Made by a program: the position numbers and the translations under genes. Shown in pieces: positions 18,291 through 24,214 of a stretch of DNA of 36,112 nucleotides (the stretch's first letter is position 1; every line of letters begins with the position of its first letter). Below the pieces are notes generated by a model, which was not told the origin of the DNA, made no database searches, and was given only the letters and a program-made list of their open reading frames with translations. Location of the stretch: the NCBI GenBank assembly GCA_009837395.1, contig VXTP01000016.1, positions 96,419 to 132,530 on the forward strand, written 5' to 3'. The DNA is from Gemmatimonadota bacterium (GTDB lineage Bacteria > JAAXHH01).

Positions 18291-18303
18291 GACAGCGATG
18301 GCC

Positions 18304-18354
18304 GTGTGAAGGAGAAGGCCGTATGATGGAGAAGGCCGGGTGGTAGTGAAGACC
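18304..18354. repeat. 17-bp degenerate tandem repeat in convergent spacer
   Basis: Three 17-bp units lie between the convergent methyltransferase and rhodanese genes: GTGTGAAGGAGAAGGCC, GTATGATGGAGAAGGCC and GGGTGGTAGTGAAGACC. No terminator structure with a T-run accompanies them. Confidence 0.75.
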
Positions 18355-18377
18355 GGACGACAGGGGATTTACACGGC

Positions 18378-19064
18378 TCACCAGGACCTGAGCACCTTCT
18401 TCAGCAGCTTGCCCCAGACCTGGTCGAAGGGATGGACGACCCGCACGCGCTCCTCGCCGCGATATACGGGCTTCCCCTCGTTGGCCCAGGCGAAGATCGA
18501 TCCTTCCAGGTTGTAGACCTTTTCGAATCCCCTCTTCTGCAGGAAGCTGGCCATCTCCGACGATCGGTAGCCCACGGAACAGTAGAGCACGACGGGCCGG
18601 TCCGGAGGAACGCCCTCAAGCGCCTTTAGTGCCTCCTTCTCGGACACGGCGAGTACGGCGTCCTTCAAGTGGCTGACCTCGTATTCCTCCTTCTCCCGCA
18701 CGTCGAGGAGCAGCGGACGTTCCACCTGCTCCTGCTCCGTCGGCGCCTGCCCCGTCTGCGCCTGCCCGGACTCGTCCAGCCAGGTCTGCAGGCTGTCGGT
18801 GGAAAGCTGCGCGACCCCGGGGAACTTCACGCGGATCATCTTCAGTGTGGTCGACCAGAACACGGTGTTATCCTCGGATTCTTCCTGTGCGGAAATGGCT
18901 GGTGCGGAAAGGGCGGCCGTAGGTATGAAAGCCGTGTAGACTGCGCAGACCGCACAGACCAGGCAGACCAGGCAGGCCGGGCAGACCGGGCGTACCAGGC
19001 GGACCACGAGGCGCACGTTGCATGAGACAGCCGGTTTCGACCACCAAAGCTCGCCCCGGCGCAT
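18378..19064 (-). CDS. Exported rhodanese-domain protein
   Basis: The 228-residue protein has a long signal sequence (about 1-60, ending near SAPAISAQ) and a single rhodanese domain. LLLDVREKEEYE (118-129) and the active-site loop YCSVGYRS (C162) are clear. The Cys loop fits a sulphurtransferase that carries a persulphide; the physiological sulphur donor and acceptor are unknown. The h-region is built of a Val-Cys repeat (VCLVCAVCAV), encoded by a 9-bp tandem repeat. I chose ATG 19064 because AGAGGAG lies eight bases upstream; the frame reaches 19100 but without such a site. Export to the periplasm is inferred. Adjacent genes do not suggest a pathway. Confidence 0.87.
   Translation of the reverse strand: MRRGELWWSKPAVSCNVRLVVRLVRPVCPACLVCLVCAVCAVYTAFIPTAALSAPAISAQEESEDNTVFWSTTLKMIRVKFPGVAQLSTDSLQTWLDESGQAQTGQAPTEQEQVERPLLLDVREKEEYEVSHLKDAVLAVSEKEALKALEGVPPDRPVVLYCSVGYRSSEMASFLQKRGFEKVYNLEGSIFAWANEGKPVYRGEERVRVVHPFDQVWGKLLKKVLRSW
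18943..19005. repeat. 9-bp tandem repeat (7 copies) in a signal peptide
   Basis: Seven consecutive 9-bp units on the plus strand (GCGCAGACC, GCACAGACC, AGGCAGACC, AGGCAGGCC, GGGCAGACC, GGGCGTACC, AGGCGGACC) encode, on the minus strand, the Val-Cys-rich hydrophobic core of the rhodanese signal peptide. Because the unit is three codons, copy-number change would lengthen or shorten the core without a frameshift. Confidence 0.9.
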
Positions 19065-19157
19065 TTTACAGCTCCTCTTTCCAGCCGATCGACCGCACAT
19101 TTCAGGCTAAATCAAGATTTGATTTTGAATCAGCCTATTATTAACGAATCGCTTATG

Positions 19158-19757
19158 CTACGGGTGCATACCTTTCACGGCACGCAAAAACGCTTTGATT
19201 TCCGCGTTGGATCCGAGTCTGACAAAAGCGATGTGCCGCCATTCGGGATCCTCCATGCAGGCCCGCATGCGCTGGCGCTTCCGGCCTTGCTGGGTAACGA
19301 TCCACCAAATCAGCGAGTCCTCCCGGTTCCACACCTTCAGTTGGGGCCAGAATCGCTCGTAATTGGTGCCCCAGAGCAACTCTTTCGACCGCCAGCGCTT
19401 CCACGACCGGACCAGCACACGCCAGAGCAGCCGGTGCACGGGCAGGTCCAGCCAGACGACGGTCTCCACGCGCGGCCAAAACACCCGCTGGGAGAAAGCC
19501 ATGTAGGAGCCGGAGGCGACCCATCCTTCGCCGGCCGTCGCGTCGGCGAAACGCCGGTCCAGTTCCCCGGGATTCGTATCCGCCAGGCCGACCCATCCGG
19601 GCTGCCAGTTGAGCGCGTCCAATTCGACCAGGGGGACGTCGAGCGCGGCCGCCAGCTGGTTCGCCAGGGTGGATTTCCCGGAGCAACTGTTCCCGGTGAC
19701 GTGAATCCTGCGGCCAACGGGTTTGCCTCGGTAGGTTGCGACGGTGTTTACGTCCAT
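19158..19757 (-). CDS. Small P-loop kinase-like protein (adenylate kinase/FlaR-like)
   Basis: The 199-residue protein begins with a Walker A loop GNSCSGKST (22-30), then a segment VPLVELDALNWQPGWV typical of the 'DNA topology modulation protein FlaR' / adenylate-kinase-related group. It has a Trp-rich middle (VVWLDLPVHRLLWRVLVRSWKRW) acting as the lid and nucleotide site. Such proteins are putative nucleotide or small-molecule kinases, and the real substrate is unknown. The ATG at 19757 is the first in frame but has no obvious ribosome binding site; it may be translated from an mRNA shared with the methyltransferase 136 bases upstream. Confidence 0.85.
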   Translation of the reverse strand: MDVNTVATYRGKPVGRRIHVTGNSCSGKSTLANQLAAALDVPLVELDALNWQPGWVGLADTNPGELDRRFADATAGEGWVASGSYMAFSQRVFWPRVETVVWLDLPVHRLLWRVLVRSWKRWRSKELLWGTNYERFWPQLKVWNREDSLIWWIVTQQGRKRQRMRACMEDPEWRHIAFVRLGSNAEIKAFLRAVKGMHP

Positions 19758-19835
19758 GGCCGAACCGGAGAATGCGGATCAATGAATGCCACTTGTCGCG
19801 GACAGGCATACGGCGTTATAGCGAACGGGCCGCCA

Positions 19836-19908
19836 GCGCCATCCCGGCCTCCTGCGTCATCACAGACCACCGGTGTCATCCCGGCCCCCGGCGTCATCCA
19901 GGCCTTTG
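19836..19908. repeat. 18-bp degenerate tandem repeat between kinase and methyltransferase genes
   Basis: Four units of 18-19 bp follow one another: GCGCCATCCCGGCCTCCT, GCGTCATCACAGACCACCG, GTGTCATCCCGGCCCCCG and GCGTCATCCAGGCCTTTG. The last includes the stop codon of the methyltransferase, so the array borders or forms its 3' end. Confidence 0.8.
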
Positions 19909-20715
19909 CCATGCCGCCGTAAGCCAGAACGGCAGGGCCGCACGGGGATTCACCTTCCAGTCCACCAGCTGCTTGTCTTTGCCCGGACGATAGGAGGCCC
20001 CCTCCCAGGTATTCGGATTCTCCGCGGGGCGTTCCAGCATACGCCGAAGGACCAGGCCGGCATCGGCCCCCGGATTCAGCAGGTCGGCCATCGTCCAGTT
20101 GAATTCGAACGTGCCCTCTTTCTCGTCCCGAACAGGTCCTGTTTGCCAGTAGGGTTTTTCGACTTCGATGGTCCTTGACCGCTCCGCCCACGGACGCTGG
20201 AAAGGATGTACATCGTAGAAGACGTAGTATCCTCCCTGTTTCAGAATGCGAAAGACCTCTCCGTAAACCGCGCGAAGATCCGCGATCCAAACGAAGAACC
20301 CGTTGGTCGAGCAGACCAGGTCGAAAGAATGGTCCGCGATCGCGTCAAGTTCCGTCGCGTCCGCCCGCACGAAGTCGATCGAAAGGCCCAGCTGACCCGC
20401 CCGGGCAGATGCGGTTTCTAACTGCCGCTCGGAAATATCGATGGAAGTGACGTGAGCCTTCATGCCCGCGAGGGCGAAGACGGCATGATTGTCCCCGCTG
20501 CCGACGACGGCGACGTCCTTCCCCTCCACGCTGCCGGCAAAAGTTTCGATCAACGCGTACGCGCCGCCCGCGAATCCCAGTTCGGGTTCCTCCGGGCAGC
20601 GTCGCCACAGACCGTCCCGGTCCCGCATTTCGGCCCAGGATGCGGCGTTGTTGTCCCAGGAACGGCGGTTGGCATCGTGCATCTCCGCGGCCCGGCCAGG
20701 TGCAGTTGTGGTCAT
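19894..20715 (-). CDS. SAM-dependent methyltransferase (paralogue of 17418-18290)
   Basis: The 273-residue protein has motif I VAVVGSGDN (68-76), VTSIDISERQLE and DLVCSTNGFFVWI, then FRILKQGGYYVFYDVHPFQRPW. This fold and order match the gene at 17418, so the two are paralogues, with this copy lacking the low-complexity insert. The C-terminal end (LVDWKVNPRAALPFWLTAAW) contributes to the usual family ending. The substrate is unknown. I place the start at ATG 20715; the frame continues to 20901 but that part is not conserved in the paralogue. Ribosome binding is weak. A candidate promoter lies about 130 bases upstream. Confidence 0.88.
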   Translation of the reverse strand: MTTTAPGRAAEMHDANRRSWDNNAASWAEMRDRDGLWRRCPEEPELGFAGGAYALIETFAGSVEGKDVAVVGSGDNHAVFALAGMKAHVTSIDISERQLETASARAGQLGLSIDFVRADATELDAIADHSFDLVCSTNGFFVWIADLRAVYGEVFRILKQGGYYVFYDVHPFQRPWAERSRTIEVEKPYWQTGPVRDEKEGTFEFNWTMADLLNPGADAGLVLRRMLERPAENPNTWEGASYRPGKDKQLVDWKVNPRAALPFWLTAAWQRPG

Positions 20716-20769
20716 GTCGGATGGCCTGTTCTTGTAGTCATCTATCCCGGTGTCGACACCCGGGCATAG

Positions 20770-20837
20770 CGGCAACCGACGTAGATCGGCAACCGTCGTT
20801 GATCGGGAACGGTCCTCGCTCGGGTACCCGTCGCTCG
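20770..20837. repeat. 17-bp tandem repeat, four copies
   Basis: CGGCAACCGACGTAGAT, CGGCAACCGTCGTTGAT, CGGGAACGGTCCTCGCT and CGGGTACCCGTCGCTCG follow each other without gaps. The array lies between the putative promoter and the start codon of the methyltransferase, so it would be in the mRNA leader. Confidence 0.8.
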
Positions 20838-20846
20838 AATATCTTG

Positions 20847-20876
20847 AATATAGGAAAGAATACTCCGTTGCCGCAA
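20847..20876 (-). promoter_or_regulatory. Putative promoter of the 19894-20715 methyltransferase
   Basis: On the minus strand TTGCGG (20876-20871) and TATATT (20852-20847) are separated by 18 bases in an AT-rich patch. The match is moderate only. Confidence 0.3.
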
Positions 20877-21079
20877 GCGTGCCGCATACGGTGCCTGTCA
20901 AAGTGGGTCTCCTTTGTATACCGGGGTTTCCACCGGCCTGCGGGAACGAAAATAGCCTTGACAGTCACCGCGCGATCGTGCCTTGTTAACAGGTATAAAC
21001 GTTTGAGCAGCCATCCGGAGTCCGTGCAGCGGAAAGGTGTGGCACGGGCCAGACAACAACTTCCGTGGGAGGAAGTGAC

Positions 21080-21400
21080 ATGGCGAAATACATGTACCGT
21101 ACCAAGTACACGCAAGCGGGCCTGCAGGGACTGATCAGGGAGGGTGGCACAGGCCGGCGCGCGGCCCTTTCGCAGACGATCGAAGGGATGGGCGGCAGCC
21201 TGGAAGGTTTCTATTACGCCATGGGAGACGACGATCTCATACTGATCGCCGAAATCCCCGATGAAGCTACTGCGACCGCGATTGCCCTCAACGTGGCCGC
21301 GGCGGGCGCGCTCGAGGTATCCACGACGGTACTGATTTCACCCGAGACGATCGACGAAGCGGTGGGCAAGAGCGTGACCTACCGGCCACCCGGAGCGTAA
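21080..21400 (+). CDS. GYD-domain protein
   Basis: The 106-residue protein is a GYD-family member, a small ferredoxin-like alpha/beta fold that probably forms oligomers. Family features are the opening YMYRTKYTQAGLQGLIREGG, then IEGMGGSLEGFYYAMGDDDLILIAEIPDEATATAIAL, where the Gly-Asp-Asp-Asp segment corresponds to the eponymous GYD turn. Its biochemical role is unknown. The ATG at 21080 has GGGAGGAAG upstream; GTG 21065 is less likely. It is followed by 369 bases before the AOR operon with its own promoter, so it is probably separately transcribed, although close association with that operon is possible. Confidence 0.85.
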   Translation: MAKYMYRTKYTQAGLQGLIREGGTGRRAALSQTIEGMGGSLEGFYYAMGDDDLILIAEIPDEATATAIALNVAAAGALEVSTTVLISPETIDEAVGKSVTYRPPGA

Positions 21401-21434
21401 GCGAGCCGCACAGGCCGTTCCATAGGCAAGCCGG

Positions 21435-21491
21435 CCAGGGCCAGGTCAGCCAGCCTGGTCGATACACGGGCAAGCCAGGGCCAGGTCAGCC
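21435..21491. repeat. Direct repeat upstream of the AOR operon
   Basis: CCAGGGCCAGGTCAGCC occurs at 21435-21451 and 21475-21491, a period of 40 bases, within longer similar blocks that start GGCAAGCC and end in GCCTG. A related block (GGGCAAG...CGGCCTGAGCC) occurs again between the two AOR genes at about 24152-24197. Confidence 0.75.
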
Positions 21492-21563
21492 GGCCTGAGC
21501 CTGATCAGCCGTGACCAGGCCCCGTCCGTCGTGACCCGTTCCCGCGACCTGAAGATTTAACTG

Positions 21564-21591
21564 TTGCCATTCTGTTTTAAGTTGTTATACT
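21564..21591 (+). promoter_or_regulatory. Putative sigma70-type promoter of the AOR operon
   Basis: TTGCCA (21564-21569) and TATACT (21586-21591) are separated by 16 bases in an AT-rich island of an otherwise GC-rich sequence. It is the best promoter match I see in the window. Transcription would start near 21598 and give a leader of about 170 bases before the ferredoxin ATG. Confidence 0.5.
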
Positions 21592-21651
21592 GATTAATAA
21601 CCCCAGCAGTATTAGGTAATCACCTTACGTAATACATCGTTGTCCTTCGCG

Positions 21652-21689
21652 ATGACGGCCCTTGAAACCGGACGTAAGCGGCCTGTCAT
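21652..21689 (+). promoter_or_regulatory. Leader hairpin upstream of the AOR operon
   Basis: ATGACGGCC (21652-21660) pairs with GGCCTGTCAT (21680-21689), giving nine base pairs interrupted by one bulged U, with a 19-base loop. It lies between the putative promoter and the ferredoxin ribosome binding site. I do not recognise a known riboswitch consensus; a regulatory role is inference. Confidence 0.35.
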
Positions 21690-21769
21690 ATACGCTGTTT
21701 TTACCGTTGTTCAGGTCTACAGAAAGAAACGCCTCCAAACCCAGCTCATCGTTACAGAAGGGAGTCGGT

Positions 21770-22261
21770 ATGGCTAAATCTCTACGCATAATCCCTGAAA
21801 AATGCACCGGGTGCATGCAGTGCGAACTGGCATGTTCCTGGGTGCAGACCGGCATGTTTCAACCATCCCGGTCGCTGATCCGCGTGAACATTTTCGATGA
21901 GCAGGCCAGTTACGCGCCGTACACGTGTTTCCAGTGCGACGAAGCCTGGTGCATGACGGCCTGCCCCGTGAACGCTATCAGCATCGACGCGGATACCGGC
22001 GCCAAGGTCGTGGGCGATGCCAACTGCGTAGGTTGCGGGTTGTGCACCATCGCCTGTCCCTTCGGCACCGTGTTCTACAATCCCGACACGCAGAAAGCCT
22101 TCAAGTGCGATCTGTGCGACGGCAATCCCGCCTGCGCGGTCGCCTGCCCGACGGGCGCCATCGAATACACCGAGAGCGAGTCGGCCGACTGGCTGGGCGG
22201 CTGGGCCGAGAAGGTCAACGAGTCCTACCTGACATCCATCGAGGGAGGGAACGCGGCATGA
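21770..22261 (+). CDS. aorA: Polyferredoxin (four [4Fe-4S]) electron-transfer subunit of AOR
   Basis: The 163-residue protein has 16 cysteines in four ferredoxin sets: 12/15/18/22, 53/56/61/65, 86/89/92/96 and 113/116/122/126. This predicts four [4Fe-4S] clusters, as in HycB/DmsB-type electron carriers and the AorA subunit of the Aromatoleum AorABC enzyme. It should carry electrons between the catalytic AOR subunits and the FAD subunit in the cytoplasm; no signal peptide is present. The ATG at 21770 has GAAGGGAG upstream; the frame upstream to 21662 is untranslated leader. Its stop overlaps the start of the first AOR gene (ATGA), indicating translational coupling. Confidence 0.92.
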   Translation: MAKSLRIIPEKCTGCMQCELACSWVQTGMFQPSRSLIRVNIFDEQASYAPYTCFQCDEAWCMTACPVNAISIDADTGAKVVGDANCVGCGLCTIACPFGTVFYNPDTQKAFKCDLCDGNPACAVACPTGAIEYTESESADWLGGWAEKVNESYLTSIEGGNAA

Positions 22262-24105
22262 GCAACGGCGGATGGACAGGCACGATCCTGCGCGTCGATC
22301 TGACCACCGGTCGGATCTCCAAAGAGTCCCTCAACATGGACTGGGCCAAGTCCTTCGTGGGCGGGCGCGGTCTCGCGGCCAGGTATCTCTATGAAGAGAT
22401 GGACCCGGCGGCGGACGCGCTGGGCCCGGACAACAAGATGATTTTCGCGACCGGTCCCATGACCGGCACGAACGCCTCGACGAGTTCACGCTACATGGTG
22501 GTCACCAAGGGGGCGCTGACGAACGCCATTACCACGTCCAACTCGGGCGGCCACTGGGGACCGGAACTGAAGTTCGCCGGCTACGACATGCTGATCGTGG
22601 AAGGCCGGGCGCCGGTTCCGTCCTACATCTCCATCTGCGACGACGACGTCCGGATCTGCTCCGCCGAGCACCTGTGGGGCAAGACGGTATGGGAGACGGA
22701 TGATATCGTCCGGGAGGAGTCGGGGCAGCACGATACGGTCGTTACCTGTATTGGTCCGGCGGGCGAGAACCTCGTGCGTTTCGCCGCCATAGTCAATGAC
22801 CGGCACCGGGCCGCCGGACGATCCGGCGTCGGCGCGGTCATGGGTTCGAAGAACCTCAAAGCCATTGCCGTACGCGGTACCGGGGGCGTGCCCATCGCCG
22901 ACCCGCAGAAGTTCATGTCGGCCATGTGGGAGATGAAAAGCAAGCTGGTCGAGCATCCGGTAACGGGTGAGGGTCTGGCCGCATACGGCACCGCGGTGCT
23001 GGTCAACATCATCAACGAGAGCGGCGCACTGCCGACGAACAACCACCAGGTCTCGCAGCTGGAAGGCGCGGACAATATCAGCGGGGAGACCCTGGCCGAT
23101 ACGCGGCTGGTGGCCAACAAGGCGTGCTTCGGCTGTACGATCGCCTGCGGCAGGGTATCGCAGCTACCGGGCGAGGCGCAGGACAAGTTCACCGTGACCA
23201 CCCGGCCCCACAACTGGAAGATCGCGGTGGAGGGACCGGAGTACGAGAACGCCTGGGCCATGGGCGCCGACTGCGGCATCAACGACCTGGACGCCCTCAT
23301 CAAGGCGAACGCCATGTGCAACGAACTGGGCATGGACCCGATTTCCTTCGGGGCGACGCTCGCCGCGGCCATGGAGCTGTACGAAACCGGCGCCGTGAGC
23401 GATGAGCAGACCGGCATGCCACTGAATTTCGGGAGCGGCGAGGCACTCGTCGCCATGACGGAAAAGGCGGCCTACCGCGAAGGCTTCGGTGATGAACTGG
23501 CCGAGGGCTCCAAGCGCATGACCGCCAAGTTCAACCGGCCCGAGTTCTTCATGGGTGTGCGCGGCCAGGAATTCCCGGCCTACGACGCCCGGGCGATCCA
23601 GGGCATGGGCCTGGGCTACGCGACCTCGAACCGGGGCGCCTGCCACCTGAAGAGCTACACGGTCGCCCCCGAGATCCTGGGGATCCCGGAGAAGATGGAC
23701 CCGGCCGTGACGGAAGGCAAGGCGGAGATCACCAAGATCTTCCAGGACGCCACCTGCACCGTGGATGCGTCGGGCCTCTGCCTGTTCCTCACCTTCGGCG
23801 TGGGCCTGGATGAGATTCAGCCCCAGCTCGAGGCGGTGACCGGCATCTCCTACACGGTGCCTGAACTGCTGGAAGTCGGAGAACGCGTCTGGAACATCGA
23901 GCGCATGTGGAACCAGCGGGCGGGATTTACGGGCAAGGACGACACGCTGCCGAAGCGGCTGCTCGAAGAACCGATCCCCGACGGGCCGACCAAGGGCGAA
24001 GTAAACCGCCTCGGCGAGATGCTGCCGGAATACTACGAAATCCGCGGCTGGAACGCGGAAGGCGAACCCACTCAGGAGAAACTGGCGTCGCTGGGACTGG
24101 CGTAG
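22258..24105 (+). CDS. aorB: Aldehyde:ferredoxin oxidoreductase family catalytic subunit, copy 1
   Basis: This 615-residue protein is a full-length AOR-family tungsten (or molybdenum) bis-pterin enzyme, which oxidises aldehydes to acids or runs in reverse. The [4Fe-4S] ligands are C290, C293, C297 (CFGCTIAC) and C508, the last within the DASGLC pterin motif (503-508). Other family signatures are SNSGGHWGPELKFAGYD (94-110), GPEYEN (326-331) and NRGACH with H463. Lengths and spacings match the characterised archaeal AOR closely. It starts by overlapping aorA. A second, diverged copy follows after 109 bases. The substrate cannot be read; the region from 464 to 502 differs strongly from copy 2. 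Confidence 0.95.
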   Translation: MSNGGWTGTILRVDLTTGRISKESLNMDWAKSFVGGRGLAARYLYEEMDPAADALGPDNKMIFATGPMTGTNASTSSRYMVVTKGALTNAITTSNSGGHWGPELKFAGYDMLIVEGRAPVPSYISICDDDVRICSAEHLWGKTVWETDDIVREESGQHDTVVTCIGPAGENLVRFAAIVNDRHRAAGRSGVGAVMGSKNLKAIAVRGTGGVPIADPQKFMSAMWEMKSKLVEHPVTGEGLAAYGTAVLVNIINESGALPTNNHQVSQLEGADNISGETLADTRLVANKACFGCTIACGRVSQLPGEAQDKFTVTTRPHNWKIAVEGPEYENAWAMGADCGINDLDALIKANAMCNELGMDPISFGATLAAAMELYETGAVSDEQTGMPLNFGSGEALVAMTEKAAYREGFGDELAEGSKRMTAKFNRPEFFMGVRGQEFPAYDARAIQGMGLGYATSNRGACHLKSYTVAPEILGIPEKMDPAVTEGKAEITKIFQDATCTVDASGLCLFLTFGVGLDEIQPQLEAVTGISYTVPELLEVGERVWNIERMWNQRAGFTGKDDTLPKRLLEEPIPDGPTKGEVNRLGEMLPEYYEIRGWNAEGEPTQEKLASLGLA

Positions 24106-24160
24106 CGCCCGATCCGGCTTCCGAGCCAGGGAGATCCACAGGGCGTGTCCCGGGCAAGGC

Positions 24161-24190
24161 GGCCGGGGCGCGACCCCGCGTCACCCGGCC
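24161..24190 (+). other. GC-rich hairpin between the two AOR genes
   Basis: GGCCGGG (24161-24167) can pair with CCCGGCC (24184-24190), and an alternative inner stem CGGGG/CCCCG exists. It is followed by CTGAGCC, not a T-run, so it is more likely an mRNA processing or stability element than a terminator. The block resembles the repeat upstream of the operon. Confidence 0.4.
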
Positions 24191-24214
24191 TGAGCCGAGG
24201 AATGGAGTTTCTTC

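Larger units (their letters stand above)
20716..21079. other. Divergent intergenic region with 17-bp repeats
   Basis: This separates the minus-strand methyltransferase from the plus-strand GYD gene. It contains four 17-bp repeats near the methyltransferase, a putative minus-strand promoter, and TTGACA at 20958-20963 on the plus strand, which lacks a good -10. No coding frame is supported. The GYD ribosome binding site (GGGAGGAAG) ends the region. Confidence 0.55.
21401..21769. other. Intergenic region and leader upstream of the AOR operon
   Basis: The first half is GC-rich and repetitive (a 17-bp motif occurs at 21435-21451 and 21475-21491). The second half is AT-rich and contains a well-formed sigma70-like promoter at 21564-21591. 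About 170 bases of untranslated leader follow, with a bulged hairpin at 21652-21689. No coding frame with a ribosome binding site was found other than the ferredoxin start at 21770. Confidence 0.6.

Noticed and set aside
18943-19005. Short regular repeats as a CRISPR array
   Set aside because: Units here and elsewhere are contiguous without unique spacers, only 9-27 bp long, and no cas genes are present.
20958-20963. Perfect TTGACA as -35 of the GYD gene
   Set aside because: No acceptable -10 lies 16-19 bases downstream; the nearest TATAAA is 30 bases away.
21598-21769. Moco or tungsten-cofactor riboswitch in the AOR leader
   Set aside because: A hairpin is present, but I could not match it to the known Moco-RNA consensus, so only an unassigned leader hairpin is reported.
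21925-22257. In-frame upstream extension of the first AOR gene
   Set aside because: It overlaps the ferredoxin gene completely in another frame; the AOR family begins at the ATG at 22258 with the typical GGWTGTILRVDL.
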